Source: Planctomycetia bacterium (GTDB lineage Bacteria; Planctomycetota; PLA2; JAEUHO01). From it: DNA of 11,023 nucleotides. A model generated the notes under the pieces. It saw only the letters and a list, made by a program, of their open reading frames with translations, did not search any database and was not told the origin of the DNA. A program made the translations under genes and the position numbers. Every line of letters begins with the position of its first letter. The stretch's first letter is position 1. Of the stretch, positions 1 through 6,673 are shown in pieces. The stretch lies in assembly GCA_030618975.1 (NCBI GenBank), contig JAUXCH010000084.1, positions 1-11,023 of the forward strand. Direction: 5' to 3'.

Positions 1-261
1 CAGCGCCGTGCCCCCCTCGGCGTCGAGCCGGTGCGGTGGAGCCAGCGTCTCGACGTCGACCTCCCCGGCGATGTCGCACGGGAGCCCCGTGGCGTCGAAC
101 CGCGTCACGCGGCGCACACCGGAGCGCCCCGCCTGCATGGCAGCGAAGGTGGGCTCCACGCCCTTGCCGAGCGCGGTGACCATTCCCCAACCCGTCACGA
201 CGACGCGCTGGGCGGGCTCGCGCTCGCGGGCGGGAAGACGTTGGGACGCCGAGCTACCCAC
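1..261 (-). CDS. Beta-ketoacyl-ACP synthase (FabF/KAS II-like), N-terminal part only
   Basis: This is the first 87 codons of a condensing enzyme that elongates acyl chains on an acyl carrier protein; the rest lies beyond the left window edge. The frame reads QRVVVTGWGMVTALGKGVEP and continues with FAAMQAGRSGVRRVTRFDA, the typical opening of KAS I/II enzymes. The catalytic Cys-His-His residues would come later and cannot be checked. I chose the GTG at 259-261 because the next GTG (207-205) lies inside the conserved VVVTGWG strand. The chosen start overlaps the end of the upstream carrier-protein gene by 8 nt, so translational coupling is likely. The carrier protein next door is its natural partner. 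The family call is firm; whether it serves housekeeping fatty acid synthesis or a specialised lipid or polyketide cannot be told from this fragment. Confidence 0.88.
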   Translation of the reverse strand, partial: MGSSASQRLPAREREPAQRVVVTGWGMVTALGKGVEPTFAAMQAGRSGVRRVTRFDATGLPCDIAGEVDVETLAPPHRLDAEGGTAL

Positions 262-823
262 CGCCGAAGAGATGGTGTTCCTGCTCGAAGGCCTGGATCC
301 AGCGCTTCGTCAGCTCGTCGCCGTCCGGGTACTCGGCGGGCTTCGAGCAGGCCCCACACGCCACCTTCTTCCCGTCGTCGCTCTTCCAAGCCGCCTCGCC
401 GCAGTGGGTGCACTTCTCGGGCAGTTCGTCCGTGATCCCTTCGACGCTCTTCACGAGGACCCTGGGCGTCACGAAGGCCGGGATCTCCTCGGCGAAGATT
501 CCCGCTTCGAGGCCGGGCCGCTCGCCCAGGTACCGCTTCATGAGCGACGCCGCCGCGGCCGTGATCTTGTCGTCTTTGTCGATCGCCGTGCCCTCGCCGA
601 GTTCCTCCTCCACGTGGTCGAGCAGGAGCTGGGTGGCCAGGCGGATCCCGAAGGTGCTCTCCAGCCGGAAGTTGATGTCGAGGAAGTCGATCGAGGTCGC
701 GCCCAGGTCGGTGACGATCGAGGAGTCGAGGTCGATCCCCTCCGCGTCGAGGCGGAGCGTGGCCGCCAGGGCCGCCCGCACCTCGTCCTCGATGGTGGCG
801 CGCTGGATGAAGGGGTTGGCCAT
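254..823 (-). CDS. Acyl carrier protein fused to a C-terminal zinc ribbon
   Basis: A 189-residue carrier protein, about twice the usual 75-85 residues. Residues 10-100 resemble an acyl carrier protein: an amphipathic N-terminal helix, then DLGATSIDFLDINFRLE. Ser44 sits in the GATS(I)DF motif where the phosphopantetheine arm would be attached (canonically DSL). Residues about 101-135 form a linker. Residues 136-165 carry CTHCG...CGAC, with Cys138, Cys141, Cys156 and Cys159 spaced like a zinc ribbon. The start is ATG with GGAG about 7 nt upstream. The gene lies between an SDR reductase and a beta-ketoacyl synthase on the same strand and overlaps the latter by 8 nt, so it probably carries acyl intermediates for those enzymes. 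The ribbon's role is unknown; binding a partner enzyme is a guess. Confidence 0.85.
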   Translation of the reverse strand: MANPFIQRATIEDEVRAALAATLRLDAEGIDLDSSIVTDLGATSIDFLDINFRLESTFGIRLATQLLLDHVEEELGEGTAIDKDDKITAAAASLMKRYLGERPGLEAGIFAEEIPAFVTPRVLVKSVEGITDELPEKCTHCGEAAWKSDDGKKVACGACSKPAEYPDGDELTKRWIQAFEQEHHLFGGG

Positions 824-949
824 GGGGGCTCCGGGCGGACTGTGAGGAAAGCAGGTCCGAGACCCGGCCGGGCCGGCCTCCCTCCACCTGTCTGACGCGC
901 CATGTTCGCCTGCCCGGGGGCCTTCGCAAGCCCGGACGCGGGCGCCGGC

Positions 950-1714
950 TCAGGGTCCCCGCAGGATGCGGTTCGAGAGGCCCCGATCGGCCACGATCGT
1001 CTGCCCGCGAATCGCCGAGGCATCGGGCCGGGTCAGGAAGGAGACCACCCCGGCGACCTCCTCCGGCGTGACGAAGAGCTCCTCCGGGAGTTGCTCCAGC
1101 CCCGGCCACAAGCGCCGAAGCGTCTTGTAGGCGTCGGTCTTCACCAGCCCGGCGCAGACCGCGTTCGCCCGGATGCCCTGCGGCCCCAGCTCCTCGGCCC
1201 ACTGCCGGGTCATCGACTCCATCGCGGCCTTCATGGGACCCAACGGGTACTGCGGGTTCATGAAGCGCGACCCGAGGCTCGAGATGAACACGATGTCGCC
1301 GCCCGCGACTTCGAGCAACGGGAGAGCCTTCTGCACGCAGAAGACCGGCGCCATGAAGTTGGTCTCGACCAGCATCCTCAGGTCCCGCTCGAAAAGACGC
1401 GTCGTCTCCTTGAAAGGAGCGCGCGCGGCGTTGAGGACGAGGACGTCGAGGCGGCCGAACGCCGTTTCCACCTCCCCGACCAGCCGCCCCACGGCGTCCT
1501 TGTCCGTGAGGTCCGCGAAGAACACCTCGGCCTTCCGGCCGAAACCGCGCACCTCGTCGCGGAAAACCTCCGCCCCCGCCGCCGTCGGCCCCTTCGGGTT
1601 CCGTCCGTGCACGACCACGTCGGCCCCGTCCTCGGCCAGCCGCCGCGCGATCGCTTGCCCGATCCCGCGACTGCTCCCCGTGACCAGGGCGACCTTTCCC
1701 TCGAGATGGCTCAT
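950..1714 (-). CDS. SDR-family reductase, FabL/FabG-like (enoyl- or ketoacyl-ACP reductase)
   Basis: A 254-residue short-chain dehydrogenase/reductase with a full Rossmann fold. The nucleotide-binding motif TGSSRGIG is at 12-19, ADL at 67-69, NAAR at 95-98 (in place of the usual NNAG) and SSLGS at 145-149. The downstream NAVCAGLVKTDA segment at 184-195 supports the enoyl-ACP reductase III (FabL) branch better than classical FabG. The expected catalytic pair is Tyr156 and Lys162, spaced Y-x5-K. Most SDRs have Y-x3-K and FabL has Y-x6-K, so the spacing is odd. The ATG has AGGA about 9 nt upstream. The gene is first of three on the minus strand (126 nt to the carrier-protein gene), which suggests it reduces intermediates on that carrier. 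Substrate and cofactor preference are not determined. Confidence 0.85.
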   Translation of the reverse strand: MSHLEGKVALVTGSSRGIGQAIARRLAEDGADVVVHGRNPKGPTAAGAEVFRDEVRGFGRKAEVFFADLTDKDAVGRLVGEVETAFGRLDVLVLNAARAPFKETTRLFERDLRMLVETNFMAPVFCVQKALPLLEVAGGDIVFISSLGSRFMNPQYPLGPMKAAMESMTRQWAEELGPQGIRANAVCAGLVKTDAYKTLRRLWPGLEQLPEELFVTPEEVAGVVSFLTRPDASAIRGQTIVADRGLSNRILRGP

Positions 1715-1761
1715 CGCTTCATCCTAGCGTCCCCGCACCGGCCTTCGCGTAGGATCCCCGC
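1715..1761. promoter_or_regulatory. Short divergent intergenic region with mirrored ribosome binding sites
   Basis: These 47 bp separate the SDR gene (leftward) from the acyltransferase gene (rightward), so any promoters must sit here or overlap the coding starts. ATCCTA at 1721-1726 and TAGGAT at 1750-1755 are perfect inverted copies. Each supplies the AGGA ribosome binding site of one gene, which may fully explain the symmetry. I see no clear -35/-10 pair on either strand. Confidence 0.4.
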
Positions 1762-2745
1762 ATGCCCCCCCGCCGGCCCACGGAGGATCGCCTCCTCCCC
1801 CGACTGCTCTACGCGGCGGTGTTCCACCTGCTGCGCGCCGCCCAGCGAGTCATCGCCGGACTGCCCCCCCGCTGGGTGCTGAACGGGTCCGACCTCGTCG
1901 GCATCCTCCTCTACGCCCTCGACCACCGAGGCCGCCGCGTAGCCCGTCAGAACCTCGAGGTGATCTTCGGAGACGCCCTGACCCACGAGGAACGCAAGGC
2001 GATCCACCGCGCGGGGATGCAGGGGGCGGCGCGCGCCTTCGGCGTCATCCTGCACGCAGCGCCTCTCACGGAGCCGCGCTTCCGACGCTGGGTCGACGTG
2101 CCCCCGGAGGTCGAGCGTGCCCTCGGGGAGGCGCTGCACGAGGTGCGGGGAGCCGTCATCGTCTCGGGCCACTTCGGGAGTTGGGAGATGCTCCTGGGCC
2201 TCGCGAGCATCTTCCCCCACGCGGCCCCCGTCCGCTTCCTCGCCGAGTCGACCTTCAGCCCGGTGGTCGACCGCTTCCTGGCCTACCTCCGCGGAACGAC
2301 GGGCGGGACCTCCGAGCGCCGCACGGGCGGCGCCCGCGCGATCAGCCTGCACCTGCGGCGCGGTGGCCTCGTGGGCCTCGTCGTGGACCGCAACGCCCGC
2401 CGTACCAGCGGCGGCATCTGGGCACCGTTCTGCGGGTTGGAAGCGCGGTCCACGCCACTGCCCGCGCTCATGGCCCGCCGCAACGACGCCCCCATCGCGC
2501 CCATCTTCTGCATGCCGAAGGAGGACGGGCGCTACGAGATCGTGCTCTACCCCGAGCCCTCGATGGACGTCCGCACGGACGACGTCGGGGCCGACATCCT
2601 GGAGATCACGACCCGTCTCAACGCGATCGTCGAGGAGGTGCTCCGCAAGTACCCCACCACGTGGAACTGGGTCCTCAAGCGGTTCAAGAGCCGACCCACC
2701 GAGGAACTCGGCGCCTACCCGCCCTACAGCGAGTACGACCGGTAG
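1762..2745 (+). CDS. LpxL/HtrB-like lysophospholipid (lipid A) acyltransferase
   Basis: A 327-residue member of the lipid A lauroyl/myristoyl acyltransferase family, which moves an acyl chain onto a lipid acceptor at the inner membrane. The N-terminus (residues about 11-55) is hydrophobic and amphipathic, fitting membrane attachment. RRVARQNLEVIFGD at 58-71 is the typical family segment (normally NL..aFP). The catalytic HxxxxE motif is HFGSWE, with His137 and Glu142. VVDRNAR at 207-213 matches the conserved D-x-N/R acceptor-site region, and the C-terminus has the family's P-x-x-W-N-W signature (about residue 294). Length is normal. The ATG has AGGAT about 9 nt upstream. It is divergent from the acyl-carrier operon, which may supply its acyl donor. 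It could equally act in ornithine-lipid, glycolipid or aryl-polyene-type pathways, since members of this family do so. Confidence 0.85.
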   Translation: MPPRRPTEDRLLPRLLYAAVFHLLRAAQRVIAGLPPRWVLNGSDLVGILLYALDHRGRRVARQNLEVIFGDALTHEERKAIHRAGMQGAARAFGVILHAAPLTEPRFRRWVDVPPEVERALGEALHEVRGAVIVSGHFGSWEMLLGLASIFPHAAPVRFLAESTFSPVVDRFLAYLRGTTGGTSERRTGGARAISLHLRRGGLVGLVVDRNARRTSGGIWAPFCGLEARSTPLPALMARRNDAPIAPIFCMPKEDGRYEIVLYPEPSMDVRTDDVGADILEITTRLNAIVEEVLRKYPTTWNWVLKRFKSRPTEELGAYPPYSEYDR

Positions 2746-2767
2746 TGGAACGAGCAGTCGCTGCCCC

Positions 2768-3319
2768 TCAGACGTAGCGTTCGGTCAGCGTGGCGGCCAC
2801 GCCGCGCAGCTCCTCGCTCCGGGCCGCGTGGTCAGCGTCGGCCGCGAAGGTCTCGAAGGCCTGCTCGATTCCCTGCCAGACGCCCTCGGGCAGCATCGAG
2901 TCGGCCATGGGGTAGAGAACCTGGTCCTCCTTCTGGATGTGGGCCAGGAGCAGGGAAGCGTAGCTGTTGGCCGCCCAACCGACCTGCTTCCGGTCCGCGT
3001 CCTCCCAGGCGCCGTCCCCGGCAGCCAGGTCCGCCAGCGCCGCCGTGTACCGGCGCCCTTCCTCGTGCTCGGCGAGCATGACGCCGAGCGGCCCCTGGTC
3101 TTTCGGCATGCCCTGCTCGGTCATGGCCAGGAAGAGGATGTCCTCCTCCTTGCCGTGGTGGTGCGCGTCAGCGAACTCCCGGAGGAACCGGACGAACCCG
3201 TCGAGGTCCGACCGGGGCAGGTCCTCGCCGCCCTGCACGCGGCGCGCGTAGACCGAGAGAGACTGGATCATCCGCTCGATCAGCCGGTGCTCGTCCATCA
3301 GGATCTGGATGGGGCTCAC
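2768..3319 (-). CDS. Hemerythrin-like (HHE) cation-binding domain protein
   Basis: A 183-residue cytoplasmic four-helix-bundle protein of the hemerythrin/HHE family, which binds a di-iron centre and serves in oxygen, nitric oxide or iron sensing or storage. Candidate ligands are visible in order: His11 (MDEHRLIE), His53-55 with Glu58/59 (HHHGKEEDILF), His85 with Glu86/87 (AEHEEGR), and His127 with Glu131/Asp132 (HIQKEDQVLYPMAD). That is the complete H...HxxxE...H...HxxxE pattern. The start is GTG with a good GGAGGT 5 nt before it. It lies 39 bp downstream of the cardiolipin synthase gene on the same strand, so the two are probably co-transcribed. It converges with the acyltransferase gene over 22 bp, with no obvious terminator hairpin between them. 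There is no signal peptide. The exact role is unknown. Confidence 0.88.
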   Translation of the reverse strand: MSPIQILMDEHRLIERMIQSLSVYARRVQGGEDLPRSDLDGFVRFLREFADAHHHGKEEDILFLAMTEQGMPKDQGPLGVMLAEHEEGRRYTAALADLAAGDGAWEDADRKQVGWAANSYASLLLAHIQKEDQVLYPMADSMLPEGVWQGIEQAFETFAADADHAARSEELRGVAATLTERYV

Positions 3320-3358
3320 GATTCACCTCCAGGGCGGTCGCCGGGTACGCGGCCGAGT

Positions 3359-4771
3359 CTACTGGATGGGCGCGCTCAGGCGGGCCAACCGGACGGCAAA
3401 ACGGTGCCAGAACGGCTTCTTCGCCAGGGTGGCTGGATCCAGGGGGTCGGAGCGTTCGAAGTCCTTCTCGAACATCGACTCGAGTCGGCCCGCGAAGGCC
3501 TCGTCGTGCACGACCGCCGTGACCTCGAAGTTCAGCACGAAGGAACGGCTGTCGAAGTTGTGCGTGCCGACGCACGACAGCTTGTCGTCGACGAGCATCA
3601 CCTTCTGGTGCATGAAGCCCTCGCGGTACTGGAAGAAGCGGATGCCGAGCCCGTCCAGCTCCTGGATGAACCAGTACGAGGACAGTTGCACGAGCGTGCT
3701 GTCGTTCTTCTTGGGCGTGATGACGCGGACGTCCAGGCCGCGCAGGGCGGCCAGCTGGAGCGCCGCCATCACGGCGGGATCCGGGGTGAAGTAGGGCGTG
3801 GCGATCCAGACCCGGTTCCTCGCGGCGTTGATGGCGTGGATGAAGAACAGCTTGGCCGTCTCGAGGTCGTCCGCCGGCCCCGTGGAGAGAAGCAGCGCGT
3901 GCTGGTCGGCGGTCGACTCCGTCGGCTGCCCGTCGAGCTCCAGGACCTCGCGCGTGGCCCAGTACCAGTCCACGAGAAAGGGCATCTGGGCGCCCAGCGC
4001 AGCCGGTCCCTCGATCCGAACGTGCGTGTCCCGCCACGGTCCGATCTCGGGGTCGAGACCGAGGTACTCGTCGCCGACGTTGTGCCCGCCGACCCACGCC
4101 ACCTTGCCGTCGACCACGACGATCTTGCGGTGGTTCCGGAAGTTGAGCTGGAAGCGGTTGTCGGCGCCCTGGGTGGTGTTGAAGGCGGCCATCCTGCCCC
4201 CCGCCTCCCGGAGCCGGTTCTTGTACGCCGACGGCAGGCCCTTGCTGCCCATCTCGTCGTAGACGAAGCGCACGACGACGCCCGCCTCTGCCTTCTCCAC
4301 CAGCTTGTCCATCAGCCGGCGGCCCAGCCCGTCGTCGCGGACGATGTAGAACTGCACGAGCACGTAGTGCTCGGCCACCTCGATCCCCTCGAGGATGCTG
4401 TCGAACGTCGCCTCGCCGTCGACGAGGAGGTCGATGCGGTTGCCCTTCGAGAGCGGCCAGTGAGCGAGCCCCTTGAGCGCCTCGTAGTCCGGGATCCGCT
4501 CGGGAGACACCACGAAGCCGGGCTCCATGCGGGTCCGGATCCTCTCGACCACGTGGGCCATGCTGTCGGCCTGTTCCAGCCAGGCTTCCTTGTAGCCCTT
4601 GAACTTACGGCGGCCCAGGATCCAGTAGGCGGGCACCGCCAGGAAGGGGAACACCAGCAGGCAGACCGACCACGCGATCGCGCCCTGCGCCGTGCGCGTG
4701 TCCATGATCGCGTGGACGGCGCTGACGACGCCGGCCACGTGCGCGATGACGACGATCGCCGCGATCAGCAT
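3359..4771 (-). CDS. cls: Cardiolipin synthase, ClsA-type (phospholipase D superfamily)
   Basis: A 470-residue enzyme that joins two phosphatidylglycerol molecules into cardiolipin and glycerol at the inner membrane. Residues about 2-21 and 30-51 form two N-terminal transmembrane segments, followed by a basic stretch (GRRKFKGYKEAW), as in bacterial ClsA. Two PLD (HKD) motifs are intact: His214-Lys216-Asp221 in NHRKIVVVDG, and His388-Lys390-Asp395 in MHQKVMLVDD. Each is followed by a GG/GT-HN segment. Length matches the usual 470-500. The ATG start has a strong GGAGGAG with a 7-nt spacer, and translation from it gives the first membrane helix directly. The hemerythrin-like gene follows 39 bp downstream. 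Members of this superfamily can also make other phospholipids, but the domain order is that of ClsA. Confidence 0.93.
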   Translation of the reverse strand: MLIAAIVVIAHVAGVVSAVHAIMDTRTAQGAIAWSVCLLVFPFLAVPAYWILGRRKFKGYKEAWLEQADSMAHVVERIRTRMEPGFVVSPERIPDYEALKGLAHWPLSKGNRIDLLVDGEATFDSILEGIEVAEHYVLVQFYIVRDDGLGRRLMDKLVEKAEAGVVVRFVYDEMGSKGLPSAYKNRLREAGGRMAAFNTTQGADNRFQLNFRNHRKIVVVDGKVAWVGGHNVGDEYLGLDPEIGPWRDTHVRIEGPAALGAQMPFLVDWYWATREVLELDGQPTESTADQHALLLSTGPADDLETAKLFFIHAINAARNRVWIATPYFTPDPAVMAALQLAALRGLDVRVITPKKNDSTLVQLSSYWFIQELDGLGIRFFQYREGFMHQKVMLVDDKLSCVGTHNFDSRSFVLNFEVTAVVHDEAFAGRLESMFEKDFERSDPLDPATLAKKPFWHRFAVRLARLSAPIQ

Positions 4772-4900
4772 GAACCTGCTCCTCCCCGAGCGTACCGGAC
4801 GCGGATCCTAACCGATCGCCGCCTTGACACCCGTGGCCCCGGACCCCGATGATTTCCGTCGGATCGACAACACTTCGGCCCACGTCGGCAACCCTCCTGC

Positions 4901-5212
4901 ATGGAACCCTCCTCCTCCTCCCGCGACGACGCCGACGCCGACGATCTCGCCCAGCAGACGTGGCTGGCAGCTCTCGGCCGTCCGCCCCGCCTGGCCGGCC
5001 CGGCGTGGCTCGGGGGCGTGACCCGCAACGTCTCGCGCATGCGGTAGCGTTCGTCCGCGCGCAGGGCCAGGCGGGAGGAGGTGGCCGCCGGAAGACGGCC
5101 CTCGAGCGGCTGCGGCAGGACCTGGACGGTCGGCACCACGGTCGGCGCGACGTGTGGCTCGTCGGCCTCGCCCCCGTGCTCGGGCTCTCCGCCTCCGAGG
5201 CGCGCGTGCTCG
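4901..5212 (+). pseudogene. Decayed ECF-type RNA polymerase sigma factor
   Basis: Two pieces of one sigma-70 family (ECF) protein lie in different frames. The first, from the ATG at 4901, contains DADDLAQQTWLAAL then PAWLGGVTRNVSRMR, matching the sigma region 2 helix usually written DA-DDLVQETWLAAL and its R-x-W-L-x-x-V-x-R-N follow-up. It meets TAG at 5045-5047, after which the same frame still reads RRARREEVAA. The second piece, one frame over from about 5092, reads TALERLRQDLDGRH then GRRDVWLVGLAPVLGL. That resembles the end of region 4 and the hydrophobic tail of some ECF factors, which I know mostly from Planctomycetota-like genomes. The N-terminal helix of region 2 and nearly all of regions 3 and 4, including the -35-binding helix-turn-helix, are missing. 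It cannot make a working sigma factor. Boundaries are approximate. Confidence 0.6.
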
Positions 5213-5360
5213 TGATGCCCGCCGCGGCGAGGGGCTGCTGGAGCTTGGAGCGGTGCGGCGGGGCCGTCTGCGAGAACGGCCCGCCTCGGGCCGCTCGACT
5301 GGGCTTCCACATTGGCCAGTCCTCTCCTGTCAATGATGCCAGTACCCAGGATGACGCCAG

Positions 5361-5392
5361 TTCGGGACACTTCCCCTTCGGGGTACTTCCCC
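5361..5392. repeat. Two-copy 16-bp tandem repeat, each copy a mini-palindrome
   Basis: TTCGGGACACTTCCCC (5361-5376) is followed directly by TTCGGGGTACTTCCCC (5377-5392), matching at 14 of 16 positions. The second copy contains GGGG-TACTT-CCCC, a 4-bp inverted repeat, and the first keeps most of it. It may be an operator, a mobile-element end, or a chance duplication. Confidence 0.65.
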
Positions 5393-5493
5393 TGACCCAC
5401 ATGAACTGTGGAGAGTCTTCTTGTTTGGCACTTCGTACGATGCAGGCCGCCTCATGTGCTGGAGGCGCGGTCGCCTGAACCTCGAGTGGGATC

Positions 5494-5517
5494 ATCGGAA
5501 CTCGTGAGGATTCCGAT
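5494..5517. repeat. Inverted repeat, 7-bp arms
   Basis: ATCGGAA (5494-5500) and TTCCGAT (5511-5517) are perfect inverted copies around a 10-bp spacer, about 130 bp upstream of the first cassette gene. This could be a repressor site or a weak RNA hairpin; the sequence alone cannot decide. Confidence 0.35.
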
Positions 5518-5600
5518 CCGTCCGGAGTATCAACTCCCCCTGGGTACGGGGCAGGGAAACGACTTGCAGAACGAAGGTCGCACCCCGGAACGAGACCATG

Positions 5601-5619
5601 AGAGTGATCAAGTCACTCT
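5601..5619. promoter_or_regulatory. Perfect inverted repeat just upstream of the first cassette gene
   Basis: AGAGTGA (5601-5607) and TCACTCT (5613-5619) flank a 5-bp spacer. The site ends 28 bp before the ATG at 5648 and lies just ahead of the ribosome binding site, a suitable place for an operator or for an RNA hairpin affecting translation. No binding protein can be named. Confidence 0.4.
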
Positions 5620-5647
5620 TTACGCCACGAATGAAGGGAACCAGAGA

Positions 5648-6535
5648 ATGCACGCACAATACATTGCGGTTGCCGTCACAGCCCTGACGTTCCTGCTCTA
5701 CGTCTGTCCGCTTGGCGCTCAGGAATCAGATAGTGACCGTTCCAAACTCCTGATCCCAAAGGGCCCGGCGAAGACGTTCGAGCAACACCTCGTCAAGACC
5801 CAGGTGTCGAAGGAAGTGCTTGAAGTACTCGACACCATGCCTGATCCGGGCCCCATCATTCTATTGAATTTTGTCCGCTGGCGACCTGATCGCGACCCGA
5901 CGTCCTACATGAAGTACGGTCTGGTGGCCCAGAGGGAACAAGCGAAAGAAGGGGCGTGGCAGCTGTTCGCCGGTCCAGCGATCCACGACCTCGATGAGGC
6001 CTACGGATTCGACAACTCCTGGGACGAGATTGCCGCCCCTGTCTACCGGCGACGCGCTTCCTACGCTGTCGCAAATGCGAGCGAGGCCTACCAGGCCATG
6101 ATACCGGATCGTGTGGCAGGCACCTACCAGCGCCACCTGTACTCATTGGTTGATGGAAAGCAACTACTTCCGGCGTCGCTGACGATTCAGCGGGTTCACG
6201 ACAATGAGACAGTGCTGACCCTCGGCAAGGACGATGTCATCATCGGCGAGTTCTTGCGCTTCAAGACACCAAGTGGCCGGCAGACCTACCAGGAGTACGG
6301 GCAGGCAATCGCTCCGCTGATCAAGAGTGCCGGCGGTGAGATACTCCTGTCCGTTGATTGCGAACTGCCGGTCGTTTCCGAAGAGTTGTGGGACCACTTC
6401 CTCATGACACGTTATCCCTCGATGAAAGCGTATGAGAACCTGTTCAAGACTGACGAGTGGATCGAAGCCAGCCGGGTTCGCCGCGCCGCGCTCGATGCAT
6501 CGATGTCCGCGCCTTTTCAGGCGTCGTCCAAGTAG
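5648..6535 (+). CDS. Secreted protein with two DUF1330-like (dimeric alpha/beta-barrel) domains
   Basis: A 295-residue exported protein. Residues 1-25 are a signal peptide: a hydrophobic run (IAVAVTALTFLLYVCPLG), then GAQ, a probable cleavage site near residue 25. Two repeats follow. The first (about 68-165) opens with PIILLNFVRWR and includes YMKYGLVAQ. The second (about 197-283) opens with IIGEFLRFK and includes YQEYGQAIAPLIKSAGGEILL, then WDHFLMTRYPSMKAYENLF. The order strand, Y..Y, GG, W, RYPS is typical of DUF1330/ferredoxin-like barrels, which usually pair to form one barrel; here a single chain may supply both halves. The ATG at 5648 is preferred because GAAGGGA lies about 8 nt before it and the signal peptide begins there. 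It is the first gene of the plus-strand cassette. The activity is unknown; relatives of this fold bind or transform small molecules. Confidence 0.78.
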   Translation: MHAQYIAVAVTALTFLLYVCPLGAQESDSDRSKLLIPKGPAKTFEQHLVKTQVSKEVLEVLDTMPDPGPIILLNFVRWRPDRDPTSYMKYGLVAQREQAKEGAWQLFAGPAIHDLDEAYGFDNSWDEIAAPVYRRRASYAVANASEAYQAMIPDRVAGTYQRHLYSLVDGKQLLPASLTIQRVHDNETVLTLGKDDVIIGEFLRFKTPSGRQTYQEYGQAIAPLIKSAGGEILLSVDCELPVVSEELWDHFLMTRYPSMKAYENLFKTDEWIEASRVRRAALDASMSAPFQASSK

Positions 6536-6567
6536 GGTTGTTCCGTTGCACCCCGCTCAGCCACATC

Positions 6568-6580
6568 AGGAGGAGTCGAC
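6568..6580 (+). promoter_or_regulatory. Strong ribosome binding site
   Basis: AGGAGGAG (6568-6575) sits 5 nt before the ATG at 6581. It is the best Shine-Dalgarno match in the cassette, yet it opens only a 30-codon frame, not the long propeller frame. This is the main argument that translation of the propeller was originally meant to begin at 6581. Confidence 0.7.
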
Positions 6581-6673
6581 ATGAAACGAATCAGTTGCCT
6601 GATCAGATGCTGCATGTCCTTGCAGCATGCGACGGTACAAGCAGGAATCCAGCCAGTGAGAGGACTGCAATGA
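6581..6673 (+). CDS. 30-codon leader ORF; probable remnant of a lipoprotein signal peptide
   Basis: The frame starts MKRISCLIRCC, a basic then hydrophobic start like a signal peptide, and ends at TGA 6671-6673 inside the ATGATG where the propeller frame begins. The -1 frame, from about 6607, reads MLHVLAACDGTSRN, which contains a lipobox LAAC at 6619-6630. Joining the two by a one-base shift near 6605 gives a standard bacterial lipoprotein signal of about 16 residues before the cysteine, continuing without a stop into the propeller. So this ORF is either the front half of a frameshifted (or mis-sequenced) signal peptide or a real leader peptide coupled to the next gene. I see no classic slippery heptamer for programmed frameshifting. 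Confidence 0.5.
   Translation: MKRISCLIRCCMSLQHATVQAGIQPVRGLQ

Larger units (their letters stand above)
5216..5647. other. Non-coding stretch between the sigma remnant and the cassette
   Basis: No convincing gene is visible on either strand. A frame stays open from 5408 into the next gene, but its first 80 codons look random (no domain, no ribosome binding site), so I treat them as untranslated. Base composition drops here from the very GC-rich left side to the milder cassette. The stretch holds a 16-bp tandem repeat (5361-5392) and inverted repeats at 5494-5517 and 5601-5619. I see no clear promoter, although one for the cassette is expected. Confidence 0.5.

Noticed and set aside
195..1202. 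Minus-strand open frame of 335 codons
   Set aside because: It overlaps the SDR and carrier-protein genes in another frame on the same strand; the translation is rich in G, R, P and A with no domain.
2117..4852. Very long open frame on the plus strand (911 codons)
   Set aside because: It runs out of frame through the acyltransferase and then antisense to the hemerythrin-like and cardiolipin synthase genes, both of which have intact motifs. High GC keeps the opposite frame open; its protein is low-complexity.
4824..4853. TTGACA at 4824-4829 as a -35 box for the sigma remnant
   Set aside because: The hexamer is perfect, but the only -10 candidate (GATGAT after 18 bp) is poor and the gene it would drive is broken.
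5408..5647. 80-codon N-terminal extension of the DUF1330-like gene
   Set aside because: The extension has no domain or ribosome binding site, and it would bury a clear signal peptide that begins at 5648.
6600..6625. Programmed -1 frameshifting between the leader ORF and the propeller frame
   Set aside because: No X-XXY-YYZ slippery heptamer or clear downstream stem is visible; a simple indel or coupled restart explains the layout better.
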